This document shows positions 38,220 through 49,371 of a DNA stretch of 64,000 bases, piece by piece. Source of the DNA: Combretum micranthum (taxonomy: Eukaryota > Streptophyta > Magnoliopsida > Myrtales > Combretaceae). The stretch is taken from assembly GCA_024138025.1 (NCBI GenBank), contig JAMXBD010001195.1, positions 372,001 to 436,000 of the forward strand. Direction: 5' to 3'. Every line of letters starts with the position of its first letter. The first letter of the stretch is position 1. Under the pieces are notes generated by a model. The model had not been told where the DNA came from. It saw nothing but the letters and a program-made list of their open reading frames with translations, and did no database searches. A program made the position numbers and the translations under genes.

Positions 38220-41138
38220 TGTAAACCCTAAGTTTTTCTAAGTTTAGAGTTTGAGAAATAGAATTAAAAATCATAGAAGTGTTCGTATATAATTTTTGTT
38301 GAATGCTTTGATTGTTAGATTTAAGTGTGTTGATATGTATGAAATTAAATAAATAAGAAAAAAACTCAAAATTTCATTCAAATCATTTTTAAAGTTGTCT
38401 ATTAGTTTAAGTAATTTCAAATTTTCCATTAGATGAGTTTTTAAAGATTTAATAATTTAAATAACTCATTTCAAGTGATATATCAATTATTTTACTTCTA
38501 AACTTCTTTAGACAATTAGATTTCAAAAATTCAATTTTTAAATTATAAAACTTTCCTATATAGTTTTCTATAAGAAAATTTCCTTTTAAACATAATTTAT
38601 AAGATAAATTTATTTAAACTTTATATTGATTTTCCATTTTAAAGTATATTGATGTTTTAATAAAAAATAAAAATAAATAAATAAATAAAGTTAATTTTGC
38701 TGCACTTTTGGCCTCAATTCCACCAAAGTTATCATGCACACACACATACACTACATCTCTCTTGCAAATGCCTAAAAGTAAACAATTCTTATCTATTTAC
38801 AAAGGACAAAAATTAAATTTGGGAAAAAATTCTCTCCTCTCTTCTTGCACCAGACGTGAATAGCACACACACACACACTTTTCCTTTTTCTTCTTCTTTT
38901 CTCTTTCAAAAATTCTTCAAGAACTCAAGTAGCTTCCATCTACATACCAAGCTTAGCTTAAGGTAAGTTAAAGTTCTTCATTTCTTGTTAATTTTGTTGA
39001 ATTTGAGTATGTGAAGTTGATGTCTTTTATGGGTTTTGATGGTTGGAAGGTGAATGATGAGTTTGGTGTTGGATAAATGAAGTTAAAAAAATGATAATGA
39101 TAGTTTGAGTCTTTAATTTTTATTAGCATAGGCTTTTGTTTATGGATGGAGTTCATGGAGTGTATAGTTGATGTGGAGTTTGGGATTATTCGTGTTTTGG
39201 TTATGTGATGATGTTAGAAGGGTATATTGTTCTTATATGTGAGTGATGAAGTGTGTTTGATGAAGTTAAAGATCAAAACATGTACTTGAAAAGTGAAATT
39301 TTCGAAGTTGGAAGCTTTAGGTGCAAGGAAGATTGTGCACTAGCATGCACGAGCCTGTGCAAAAGGTGTTGAGGGCGAAATTTCGCTTTTGGATACTTTT
39401 TTGGGGTTTGCACAAGCATGTGCACAGGCGTGCAGAAGCCCATGTTGATTATGGCAGAAAAAAAAATTTGATTATAGACGTTTTTATGGCATCAGCACGG
39501 CCTCGAGTACGACCGTGCAGAAGGTCATGCAGACAAGTCCATGTTTCGTAAATTGATCGCAACTTTTTCGTCCGAACTTGGATTGGGGTGATCAAGAGGC
39601 TATAGAAAGCTAAAGCTTAAAAGGAGCTCTACAACTTCTATGTTTTAGGTTTTGAGAGACTCTAAAGTATCAAGGCTTAAAATTTGATTGTTTCAGACAT
39701 GCTCCAATCAAGTTAATTACTTGTTTTACTAGTTAAGTGAAAATAGTTAAGCTTAGTACTTTATAATTTCTTAAAGATTGATGAACTAAGGTTACAATAA
39801 CATATGTTTAAAAGACTCATATTAATAGAAGTCCTACATAGACACTTGCAAAGTAAATTTTGTTTGTTATCTTATAGGATATTTTAACCAAAACTTGGAT
39901 TTTCCAGCTGATTATTATGATGATTAGTTATCATGCACAGGTGAGTAATCGGATCTTTTCACTTTGATTGTGCTTGTAATATAGAATATGAACATTTTCT
40001 TATGTAATAAAATCATCAAAATGCATGGGGAATTGGGAGCTTTGCTTGATGTATGTTCGTGAATGAGCAATAAACACTTATATTCAAAGCAATAACTTTA
40101 TTGGTTGATAATAGTTGTCTAGTTTGTATTGATGTGTGTTTAAAGTTGAGATGTTCACCTTATAACATGGACTAAAGCATATTGGACCTTAAACTCAAAT
40201 TGACATGCATTGCATAACATCATAATTGCATTAGCATTGTATTTCATGTCATGTGTTAATATTTCAATTTTGTGGTAATGCTTGTTGAGTCCAGTGAATC
40301 TGGTTAAGGTTACCATAGGGTTGTTAGCTTCACAGGAACTAAGCAGGCTTTAAAGGAGGTCACCTATATTGGAGTTGGCTATAGAGTATTAATACTTTAT
40401 GGAATTTCCAAGTTCTAAATGAAGTGGAGAGTATATGTTATAAATATTTATAAATAGTAAATGATTTGAAAGAGTTCTCTTTCTTTAGTTTTGGAATTTT
40501 CATGGGCATTAGTTACTTAATTAATCCTTTAACCCCCTGGGAGGGCGTAAATCCCTATAGGTTTGGATTCCGGTTATCCAAACTATGTTTGCTACATATG
40601 TTTGATTGATGCATTGCATATGCTTCCTAATTAACCATGATTTGAGATCAATCAACTATGTTAAGATTTTTATTACTCATTGAGCTTTTCAATACTTACG
40701 TTCCTTTAGATTGTTGCTTTATTAGATTTTTAAGCAGGATGACTGAGACCAAGGCTGGTGTGGGGGTTAGGGTAGAAAAGGATCTTATGTATTCATTTTT
40801 ACAAGGAAGACTTTAATATGTAATAGAGGCCTGTTTGTAATAGTTTAAGGTATGTTTTATTTATCTTCTTGTAAGTTTTATGTGAAAATTCAGTTGAAGT
40901 CCTTAAAGACCATGGATGTAATATCTAAATGATGACCTAGTCTTTGTAATTTTGTTACCTTAGCATATGACTTATATATACAATATCTTTTTTTAACTCT
41001 AATCAACTTTCGATCCTGTTTTACATGTTCACTTCATATGGGATATGCTAGCTGTAAAATACTAACGTAACCTTTTGGAAGCTTCAGTTGGTTATATGAT
41101 GTATTATTACGACTAGGGTATCCTATCAGGGCGTGGCA
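38220..41138 (+). mobile_element. Noncoding TG...CA element (family copy 2)
   Basis: It starts TGTAAACCCTAAG and ends ACTAGGGTATCC...GGGCGTGGCA, matching the termini of copies 1 and 3 in the same orientation. It is flanked by ATATA on both sides (38215-38219 and 41139-41143), a 5-bp duplication that carries less weight in such AT-rich DNA. The interior is noncoding. At 39330-39545 it has a patch of GTGCA(C/G)-rich short motifs (CACAAGCATGTGCACAGG), also seen in weaker form in copy 3 at 58030-58230. At about 40540 GAGGGCGTAAATCCCTATAG matches GAGGGCATAAATCTCTATTAG of copy 3. No retroviral-type protein motif was found. A solo LTR is the simplest reading. Confidence 0.68.
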
Positions 41139-42648
41139 ATATATATATATATATATATATATGACATAACATATATAACAAATAATTATAATGTATATGT
41201 ATGTGTATATATACTTGGCTATACATATATAAAATCTATATGTTATAAATATATATTATATTATATGTGTATATATGTTATAATTTATTATTACATGCTA
41301 TATGTGTTATAAAATATAGATCATATATAAGATATCATATGAATATATTATTAACAAATCGATCATATATCTACAGTAAAAGATATACTTCATATAGAAC
41401 ATTTATAGTTTGTAAAGATTATATAAATATATAACTTAAAGAGTGTATGTAAACTATAAATTATGTATAACATATACCATATAGATATATATCTTAATAT
41501 ATATGTATATCACATAAATATAAAATAGATATTTATAATATATACGTGTATTTATACAACATATTTTTACCTATATAAATCTACACGTTATAAATATATA
41601 ATTTATATGTGTGTATTATAGTTCATTTGTTACATATATTGAGTATGTTATATGTATGTATGTTTGTAAGATAAGTATAATAGATCTACCTAGGATAATA
41701 CAACAACTTTCCAAGATAATATCAAATATTTAAATTATGATAGAATCATATATTTTATATGCCTTATCAAACAATAAAAGGGTTGATGCGAGACACGAGA
41801 TAAGGTATAAACAGATCGGTTCATGGGTTTATACTTTCATACACAATTAATAAATGAGTCCAATCACTGGTTGATGTTTTTCAGACACTGATACAAGACA
41901 TGACACAATAACACGGATTACCCAGCTAGTTATTATCGCCCATATCAATATACCGTAAGTCTATTGACTGCTTCGAAGCAGCAAAATAATTCTCAAAACA
42001 ACCTCATCATTATCATTAGGCTACAAAACTATGCTCTAGAATTGATTAAGTATTTGCAAATTAGTAAATGCCACTAGCACATGGTAAAATCAATTAGTTG
42101 ATGTGTATGGATCAACATTTAGATTAACATATGAAGTGACTAATAAATGAATATAAAAAAGGAATTTCGTATTTATATAATGTTACTTGTTTTCTTTAAT
42201 TATTTAAAAAAATGTTAAATCTCTTTTACATAATTTTGAATAATGTTAATTCTTTTCTTTGTAACGATTTAAAATGTTAATACTCCATTTATACTAATCT
42301 TCATATGTGGATTCCGGTGTAATTTTTTCACGTATGCAAGTATTATGGCAATAACATATTTATAGATGGCATAAACGACCACCTTTCCCCTGACAACTAC
42401 GGGTAATAGTCCTTACATATCAAATGGAGTAAAATAAATAGGAAGACCAATCGTACTTGTTCTTCATTGGATTTTTAACATGTAAGAAAAAGTTACTTGC
42501 ACAAAAGTTTCGCTTTTGTTTTTGTAAAGATCCTAATTTCGAACTCCTAAGATGTAAATATGTACATCAATTACACATATTTTAATACACCTTTCTAGGA
42601 AGGGTAACAAATTGCATCAGCTTCTTAACTAGCACTAGTAATTTGGTA
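41139..42648. repeat. AT-rich TATAAC-type DNA, continuation of repeat copy A, and noncoding spacer
   Basis: 41139-41760 is dominated by TA, TATAAC and TATGTT motifs and resumes the type of sequence cut at 38219. 41775-41960 is less AT-rich with CACGA/CACGG motifs. 41960-42648 is ordinary AT-rich spacer with no gene seen. Confidence 0.5.
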
Positions 42649-42939
42649 CCCAACCTATGAACCTAGACATAATACGACATAATATAAAAGGGTTAGGTAA
42701 GTAAAAGTCGATACGATTAATAAACGGATCAAACCTAGAAACGACATAAATTTGAATGGATTAGACCCAAACCCATTTACATACCCATGAACCTGCTAAA
42801 ATATATTATTATTGTTTTGTATTTTATTTTATTAAAATATAATATTATTATCCCTAAATAATTTATAAAATGACAAAACTATCCATATATAAAATAAGTT
42901 ATATATATAGGTATAGTAATTATAAAATATATATAGAAC
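42649..42939. repeat. Direct repeat copy B
   Basis: It aligns with 37688-37990 in the same orientation over about 280 bases, from AATATAAAAGGGTTAGG to TATATATATAGGTATAG. The CACTA element starts at 42940, and the AT-rich interior continues at 48834-49110. Confidence 0.6.
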
Positions 42940-42975
42940 CACTACAAGAAAATAGGCTTTTAGAAACAGAAATTT
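42940..42975. repeat. CACTA left terminal inverted repeat
   Basis: 36 bp, starting CACTACAAGAAAATAGGC, identical to the reverse complement of 48795-48830. Confidence 0.95.
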
Positions 42976-43480
42976 CTGTCTCTAAAAGTTAAAAATCTGT
43001 CTCAAAAGCCTTTCAGAGACGGATTTTCCGTCACAAATTTCTGTCACAAAAACCCTCGTCGCTAATTCTATTGCAACTGATTTTGAATCCGTCGCAAATT
43101 TTTGCAACGGAAAATTCCGTCTCTGATATTTATAATTTCTGTCGCGAATCAGTCATTAAAATCTACGACAAAAGGAATTTAGAGACAATTTTTTTGTCGT
43201 AAATCTGTCCCTAATTTTAGTTTATCAAAAAAAAATTATTTTAAATTTATGTCGCAAATCTGTTTGAAATTGTTTTTTATATAATTATAATTAATTAGTT
43301 AATTTACCAATTCTGTCGCAAAACCGTCTCTGTTTGCATAATCAATGTAGATAAAATATTATTTATTTATATACTCTGTCGCAAATTTTGTTTCTGATTA
43401 GTTTATTGCAAAAGCAAACTATATATATATATTATATATATATATAAATGCAATTCCATGTCAAACCTGTCTTAATTGAC
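42976..43480. repeat. CACTA left subterminal repeat region
   Basis: Many copies of CTGTC(T/A)C(T/A)AAA-like and GTCGCAAAT-like motifs in both orientations. CACTA elements use such arrays to bind their accessory protein. Confidence 0.8.
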
Positions 43481-43782
43481 TATAAATTCATTAGTCTCTC
43501 TTTTTTTTTCTCTATCAATAATCTAAAACCTGTATATATATATACACACATAAAATGAATCATAAAACACTAAATGTCCACTTAAATATTTTCATCAAAA
43601 TAAAGCATGAAGCTACTTATACGTATAGTTGTTATGAGTCCAAAATTCAACATCACATACATACATACCAATTAATATAAAATTCAACAAGTCGTCAAGT
43701 GTACAAATAAACAAGAAGGCTTACAAAACTTAAAGAGTAAGCATATCATATGTCATATAAAAGTGTGCCATCATCATTTCCT

Positions 43783-44418
43783 TTGAAGGTTCAGAACTTT
43801 AACTAACAAAGCTTCCATATGACTTTTCAATTGTGCCTTGAATTCTTCTTCTCTTTTATCTAATTTTGCTTGAAAATCTCGCTCTCTCTTTTCCCTTTGT
43901 TCTTGCTCTCTTTTCTCCATCTTTTCTTGCAACTCTTACTCTCTCTTTTCCATTCGTTATTGCATATCTTCTTGCATCTTTTGTAGTATCTCTCTAAGTT
44001 TTTCTTGAATAATGATAGATGATGATGAATCTCCATAACTTGAACTACAAGAGGATGGGCTCCTATTGTTGCCAACAATGTTTTTTGGTTTTTCCTTAAC
44101 TCCAAATCCATATAGCCTCTCATGACTTGGACCACCAGTTGCTTCTACCCATGCATCTGAATCAAAGTTAGGAAGTGATGATGAATCTTCACCATATTTT
44201 GCTTTTAATGACTCAGTATATTTGTCCTAAAAGAGTCAATCCAATATATTAGATATTAGAAGTTTTAAAAATTGAATCAATAATTTAGATTACATAACAA
44301 AATGAACTTACACTAACAATCTTTGACTTCTTGTCAATAAATTCACCTAAACCAATCTCTTTCCTATGTGTACAATCAAATAATTCAAATTGGGAGATAG
44401 GTCGCTTCAAAGTGTTTT
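43783..44418 (-). pseudogene. Transposase_24-type CACTA accessory protein fragment
   Basis: Two exon-like pieces on the - strand. The first, about 44418-44312, reads RPISQFELFDCTHRKE then GEFIDKKSKIV and ends at a GTAAGT donor. The second, 44230-43783, follows an AG and reads DKYTESLKAKYG, WVEATGGPSHERLYGFG, then a charged coiled-coil rich in Glu, Arg, Lys and Gln, ending at a TGA. This is the style of the C-terminal part of plant CACTA Transposase_24 proteins, which help the main transposase bind element ends. Two in-frame TAA codons interrupt the coiled coil where Gln would be expected. The N-terminal portion is missing. Confidence 0.75.
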
Positions 44419-46380
44419 CCTACATTAATAAAATTTAGGTATCTCAAAAGAAAAATGATTGAAGTATCCAAAAAATTAATATTCATAACCATATGTTTAA
44501 TAATTAGAATGTGCATTACATCTATATAGTTAGAAAGATTGATGTGAACATACCATCCTTTTACAATGCATGGAAAATGAAATAGAACCTCCTGAATGTT
44601 TTGAAATTGAACCTTCTTTAATTTTAAGTCGATTATAAATTCAGCACCATATAGGAATAGACATATTGTCTTGAAAGAATGCAGGAAAACAAAAAAAGGG
44701 CAAGTAAGGATAACCCTCTTGGCTTTCAAAACTTGTTCTCTTCTGGAAGGTTCAATTCCTAGCCTAATGCAGGAAACTAGCACAAAATCTATTTCTTGCC
44801 CAGCCTGCACAGATGTCCATAAAAAAGTTTCACTTCAGAGGTAACAGTAGAATAAATGGTAAATCTAATTGGATTGCATACAATGCGTAAATTAGAATGA
44901 TTCGGCTTAAGTGCTACCATGAGGGGAAGCAATTAATGCTCTTTGCAGAAAACCAATACTTCTCACTACAACATAAGGAAGTCAATGTAGGAACTGATAC
45001 ATTACCTCAGGTGCATAAATTAGAAAAATGCAAGAAGAAAATTTAAAGACAAGTTCAAAAAATTAGTCGCTGAATAATACAATCTATTTATGTTGCTCTT
45101 TATTTCATATACACAAGTACTATAGAAGAATATTGTGAAAAATTTGAATTATTTAGTTAAAAGAGAACACTCTTTAGTCTTTTCCCATGTTACTATTTTT
45201 TTCTTTACCTACTGGCACTGTCATACACAACAAAAATGTGTACATTCTCCTAAATTCCTATGCTAAATTTGATTGCCCTTTAGAAAAAGGAAGATAGAGA
45301 CCGAACTTTTTTGAAATAAGGATTTATTGTTTTCACAAATCACTAGCGGTATGGCCGTAGATGGACCCATCACCTATAGAAGCATTGCCTCGGATCAACT
45401 TGTTTGTTTTGTCTAATTTTATCTATATTTCTGTATCTAATCTACATCTAATACCAAACTCCTTTCAGTCTATGTATTTATTATTTCATCTCTTTAAGCC
45501 TTAGTGAAGATTTTGCATATCCAAAAACCTCCTTAGTCTGACTTCCAGCTCCAACACAATTTCTTATCTTGTCATGTGGTTTGACATCGAGGTAGAAGAA
45601 TAAAGATGACCTTTCAACATCCTTGTAGAACAGTTATTGATTAGTAAAATCCTAAGTATGTTCCTAATGAAATGTAACATACGTGTTCTTAAAATTTTAG
45701 TTCAAAGTTTAATTAATTCCACTTAGAGATGATTTTCGCAGGCATTCCAAAGCAGAATTTCATCAATTCACAGTAGCAAACCATATCATATAGCTCAGTT
45801 ACCGAATCATCAGTTCAGCATCTAAATATGAACATCATGCACTCATCTGGAAAATTATTAATACTTATGAGCATTTACATTACACCTTCGTATCCAACTA
45901 CGTAACTCGAACATACTAAATGCCGTAAATTATTAAATCCCACTTATTTACAGCAGTCCTCATCAATCATAATAATGAGTGTTACTACAACTAAGTAACT
46001 GGGAGCCAACTAGATTACAAAAATGCAAGGAAGAAAAGCACTTTGGAATGTCATAAAAGTCAATGTAGGAACTGATACATTACCTCAGGTGCATAAACCT
46101 TTTCGTAAGGTTTATAGTAGGAGACTTAAGGGAAGTTTTTGAGGTGTGTGTGTTGTAACCTTTTCCTGATTGTCAAGCTAGAAAACCTCAAACCAAGTGC
46201 AACCATCGGCTGTCAAACATGAAAGCCAAAAACAAATTGCAGTTAAAATAATGCAATCTCAAATTTGTTCATGGGAAAAAGAAAAGGAAAAATTTACAGC
46301 CCAGGCAAAGGCAAATATGAGGTAGGCAATAATGAAGATCACTATAATTAATCGATGCTTTGCTATAAAAATAAAATGCT
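44419..46380. other. Noncoding interior of the CACTA element
   Basis: No coding exons were recognised. A 39-bp direct repeat (44981-45019 and 46059-46097, GTCAATGTAGGAACTGATAC...) points to an internal duplication. AAAATGCAAG(G)AAGAAAA lies near each copy. Confidence 0.6.
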
Positions 46381-47236
46381 TTACAAATATAAAACATCAT
46401 ACAACTCATAAAGATTATAAGAAGGTAAAGGAATGCCTTGTTGGATGGCATAATGAGGGAAGGTTGCTGGTGCTGATGATGGAAAAGCTGCTCCCATTCC
46501 CCTCCTCCTCCTCCTTGAAACGCGTTCATTACCCTGAAGCTCATGTTCCTTCCCCTGTCCATTTAATTTACCAATCATCATATTATCATCTTTTTAAAAA
46601 AAATATTTTTTTTTCTTTAATCAACTAATACTCACTTTTAAAATAATTAATTAATTTTAATAACGTACTCTTAACACTTAACCTTCTTTTTATATGATAA
46701 AATCAGAGTGTGATCCATAATGAGGAGTGGCACAAACGCATTGGATCTCGATTATAGGATGCAGATATATCTCAACACCATAAGAGGGGGGAAAAAAAGT
46801 TTATACTACCATTTTGCTAGTATGAAATGGAAAAATTGCAGCTAATCAATCACTTTATTATTTTTTTATCGTTATTTTTTTATAAAAATAAATAAATAAA
46901 TTAGATTTCATGCAATGGCTTACATTACACATGGAAATAACATATCTTTTTTCTTTAAAAAAAATTCTTCGAAATTTGGGTTTCAAAACACCATAAACAC
47001 TTTACCCAGGAGTGGATCTGGAAGCTTAATGTTAGTGAAACTATAAGCAGGTATATATTATACAAAATAAAAAAATTTAAAAAAAAAAGAATTGAAAATA
47101 TACCGAGTTTAGGGGTAGAGGGTTTAGATCTCTGGATGCCTAGAGAAGCAAGGTTACAGTTAGCTCTCCGACCATCTATCACTGGGGAAGCATCTACACA
47201 TGCTCTCATGGCCGCATCTGCTTCCTTAAAAGTTAC
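46381..47236 (-). pseudogene. Captured fragment of an RRM RNA-binding protein gene (ARP1-like)
   Basis: 47236-47104 is an exon bounded by AG and GT that reads VTFKEADAAMRACVD, then SPVIDGRRANCNLASLG, the end of an RRM with the conserved IDGR(R)ANCNLA motif of the plant ARP1/RBM24-like group. A downstream exon at about 46560-46381 reads GRNMSFRVMNAFQ, then in a shifted frame AAFPSSAPATFPHYAIQQGIP, the C-terminal signature of the same proteins, ending at a TAA. The rest of the RRM is absent. The pieces keep gene order and an intron between them and lie wholly inside the CACTA element, as expected for transduplication of genomic DNA. The intact parent would bind RNA; this copy is a fragment. Confidence 0.78.
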
Positions 47237-47685
47237 CTGAAAAACCAAACCAAATAATGATAACGAACCGTATATAATTAATTTTTTTTTTGAAGAAGAA
47301 GAATTTTAAAAAAAATTAAAGTCTACAATAGAACTCGATTTACTATGGCTTTTCCTTGTTTTGATCTGTACTTTGAATCAATGAACAATCGGAGTCAATT
47401 TTTGAATCCTCGTTATCATCAAGTGTAACGAACTCGCTTCTAATTCAATTATTTTTCACGCGTAAACACACTAATCTATTACATCTTAGGGGCTCAAAAT
47501 AGTGGAGGCACCTATAATTAAAACTAAGAATCCCAACTTGCCAGCTGAGAAACAAGCTAAAGATAATCACCAAAAAATCAACTTCCCACCAATGGACAAG
47601 AGACAGATATCTTCTAGGTGCTCAAGCAAGTGTTTGAATGAAAGGACAAAAAATAACTTACTAATTATCCCATACAAACCACCGC

Positions 47686-47955
47686 TTATGGCACCAATTG
47701 TTTGTTTATCTTTCTGAGCTTGGAGATGGAAGACTTGGCGCGGTTAAACACGATGGAAGAGAGAGGTGGCTGTTCTTGGATACAACGGTGAAGGTGGTTG
47801 TTTTGGGTGGTGGCTTTGGTGATTAGGGTCTTAGGGTCAGTGGTGGTAGTGGTGGCGGGTGATGGCCCAAATCGGGGCTTAGTTAAGAAAGAAGAAGAAG
47901 AATAAGAAGAGGAGGAGGTGTGCAGTGGAGTAGCCGTGTGGGAAGTTTTCATCAT
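47686..47955 (-). pseudogene. Second probable captured gene fragment, unrecognised, Ser/Thr-rich N-terminus
   Basis: An 89-codon frame from ATGATG at 47955 with MMKTSHTATPLHTSSSSYSS and then basic segments (VFNRAKSSISKLRKINKQ). The Ser/Thr-rich start followed by basic residues could be an organelle transit peptide. Upstream bases (AAACCCTAGT, CTCTCTCTGTTGCC) look like a plant 5' UTR, and the GC content is above its surroundings. I do not recognise the family. It might be a first exon from a different source gene than the RRM pieces, or a chance frame. Confidence 0.45.
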
Positions 47956-48359
47956 GGTTTTGGGGACTAGGGTTTTAGTTAGAAAGTTGCTGGTCTGTTT
48001 GAGAGGGAGGCAACAGAGAGAGTTTTAATTTTTGTTTACTGGACTTTCGTATTCCCTCTCTTTTTATTTCATTTCATAAGGTATAATATGATTCTTTTTC
48101 TTATAATTTCTTGATTTTCTTGTCCTTTTTTTTCCCTTTTTTTTCTAGATCGTGTTATTATCTTGTTTATTTTTTTTAAATTTTATTTATAGTTAAATTT
48201 GTCTCATAAAACATATATGTATTTCTATTATTATTTTTTATGTTTTCTTTTTTTATCACAACTTTTTTATAGTTAAAATGTATATTTACATTAACTATCA
48301 CATTTATCTAGAGATATGTAGGTACCATATTTTATTAAATAAATTTCTCTTCTTAATTT

Positions 48360-48794
48360 CATGTAATAAAAAGTAAAAGCAATCAGAGACAAATTAAATC
48401 TGTCTCAAAAAGTCATGTAAACAAAAATTAGAGACAGATTAAAATCTGTCTCTGAATATAATATGTATATGCATACATTGTTTAATCAGAGACAGATTAA
48501 TCTGTCTCTAAAAGTCTCACATATTTAAGCATAATTTTTATTTTAATTTTTGAGACAGATTTGAGACAGCATTTTGACTGAAAATCTAGCGCCAAAATAA
48601 TTTTCCTTCCCGCTATTGAATTAGAGACAAATTTGCAACAAATTTAATTCCCTCGCAAATCAGTAGTTAATCCGTCGCAAATTTGTTGTAAAAACATAAA
48701 CAAATTGCAAAATCTCTTCCACATTATATTGTCGCAAAAGCGTCGCAATTCTGACGCTAATCCAATTATTCAGAGACAAAAATTTTCCGTCGCA
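48360..48794. repeat. CACTA right subterminal repeat region
   Basis: Repeated AGAGACAGATTAA-type, CTGTCTC and GTCGCAAA motifs, the counterpart of 42976-43480. Confidence 0.8.
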
Positions 48795-48830
48795 AAATTT
48801 CTGTTTCTAAAAGCCTATTTTCTTGTAGTG
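48795..48830. repeat. CACTA right terminal inverted repeat
   Basis: 36 bp, a perfect inverted match of 42940-42975, followed by AAC. Confidence 0.95.
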
Positions 48831-48833
48831 AAC

Positions 48834-49130
48834 ATACATATAATATATAAATTATAGATCTTGTCAAACAAATAAAATATACATAATTTATATATGAATA
48901 TACAATTGATTTATTTGTTACATATATATATACAACGTATATATATCAATTATTTATAGCAATTTTATGTATTGATATAACATGCACATATATTAAATTT
49001 GTAGATTATAATACATAATCTATATGTTATGTAAAAATTATGCATATAACATATTATTTAAATATCTATATTAAAATAGAAATTGCATACAAAACATTTA
49101 TGAAATAGATAGATTGTATATAATATTATG
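48834..49130. repeat. AT-rich continuation of repeat copy B
   Basis: TATA-, TATAAC- and CATATA-rich sequence of the same type as that cut at 42939 by the CACTA element. Confidence 0.45.
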
Positions 49131-49371
49131 GAAAGGATAATGTCAAAAATGATACCTGAACTTTCGCAAAAAGTTTAATTAGGTACCTGAAGTTTGGTTT
49201 TGAATAATTTAATACCTAAAACAAGTTTTGCAGACATTTTTTACGTGGAGTTTGATTTTGAATAATTTGGTACATAGAGTAAGCTTTCGTGTACATTTTT
49301 CCTATTTGAAGTAAGTTCAATTAGGTAGGATGATATTATGGTTATTTGGACGCTAGGATTTATGTTATGCT
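49131..49371. repeat. Short tandem duplication of about 57 bp in noncoding DNA
   Basis: GTTTGGTTTTGAATAATTT(A)...GCAGACATTTTT from 49193 and GTTTGATTTTGAATAATTTGG...TGTACATTTTT from 49250 are diverged tandem copies. The leading GATACCTGAACTTTCGC and GGTACCTGAAGTTTGG style is common in plant repeat elements. Confidence 0.5.

Larger units (their letters stand above)
42940..48830 (-). mobile_element. CACTA (En/Spm-type) DNA transposon carrying captured gene fragments
   Basis: The ends are a perfect 36-bp terminal inverted repeat beginning CACTACAAGAAAATAGGC (42940-42975 and 48795-48830), and the target duplication is AAC on both sides (42937-42939, 48831-48833). This three-base duplication and the CACTA start define the superfamily. 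Subterminal regions are packed with short motifs in both orientations. The only transposon protein trace is a Transposase_24-like fragment at 43783-44418; no main transposase is seen, so the 5,891-bp element is probably non-autonomous. 46381-47955 holds exon-like pieces of unrelated host genes. The undamaged ends and duplication suggest a fairly recent insertion. Confidence 0.93.

Noticed and set aside
44385..44810. 141-codon frame on the - strand
   Set aside because: It runs through intron-like DNA of the CACTA element and shows no family motifs.
46269..46562. 97-codon frame overlapping the captured RRM C-terminal exon
   Set aside because: Only its first part (GRNMSFRVMNAFQ) is meaningful; after the glycine run the true frame is the neighbouring one.
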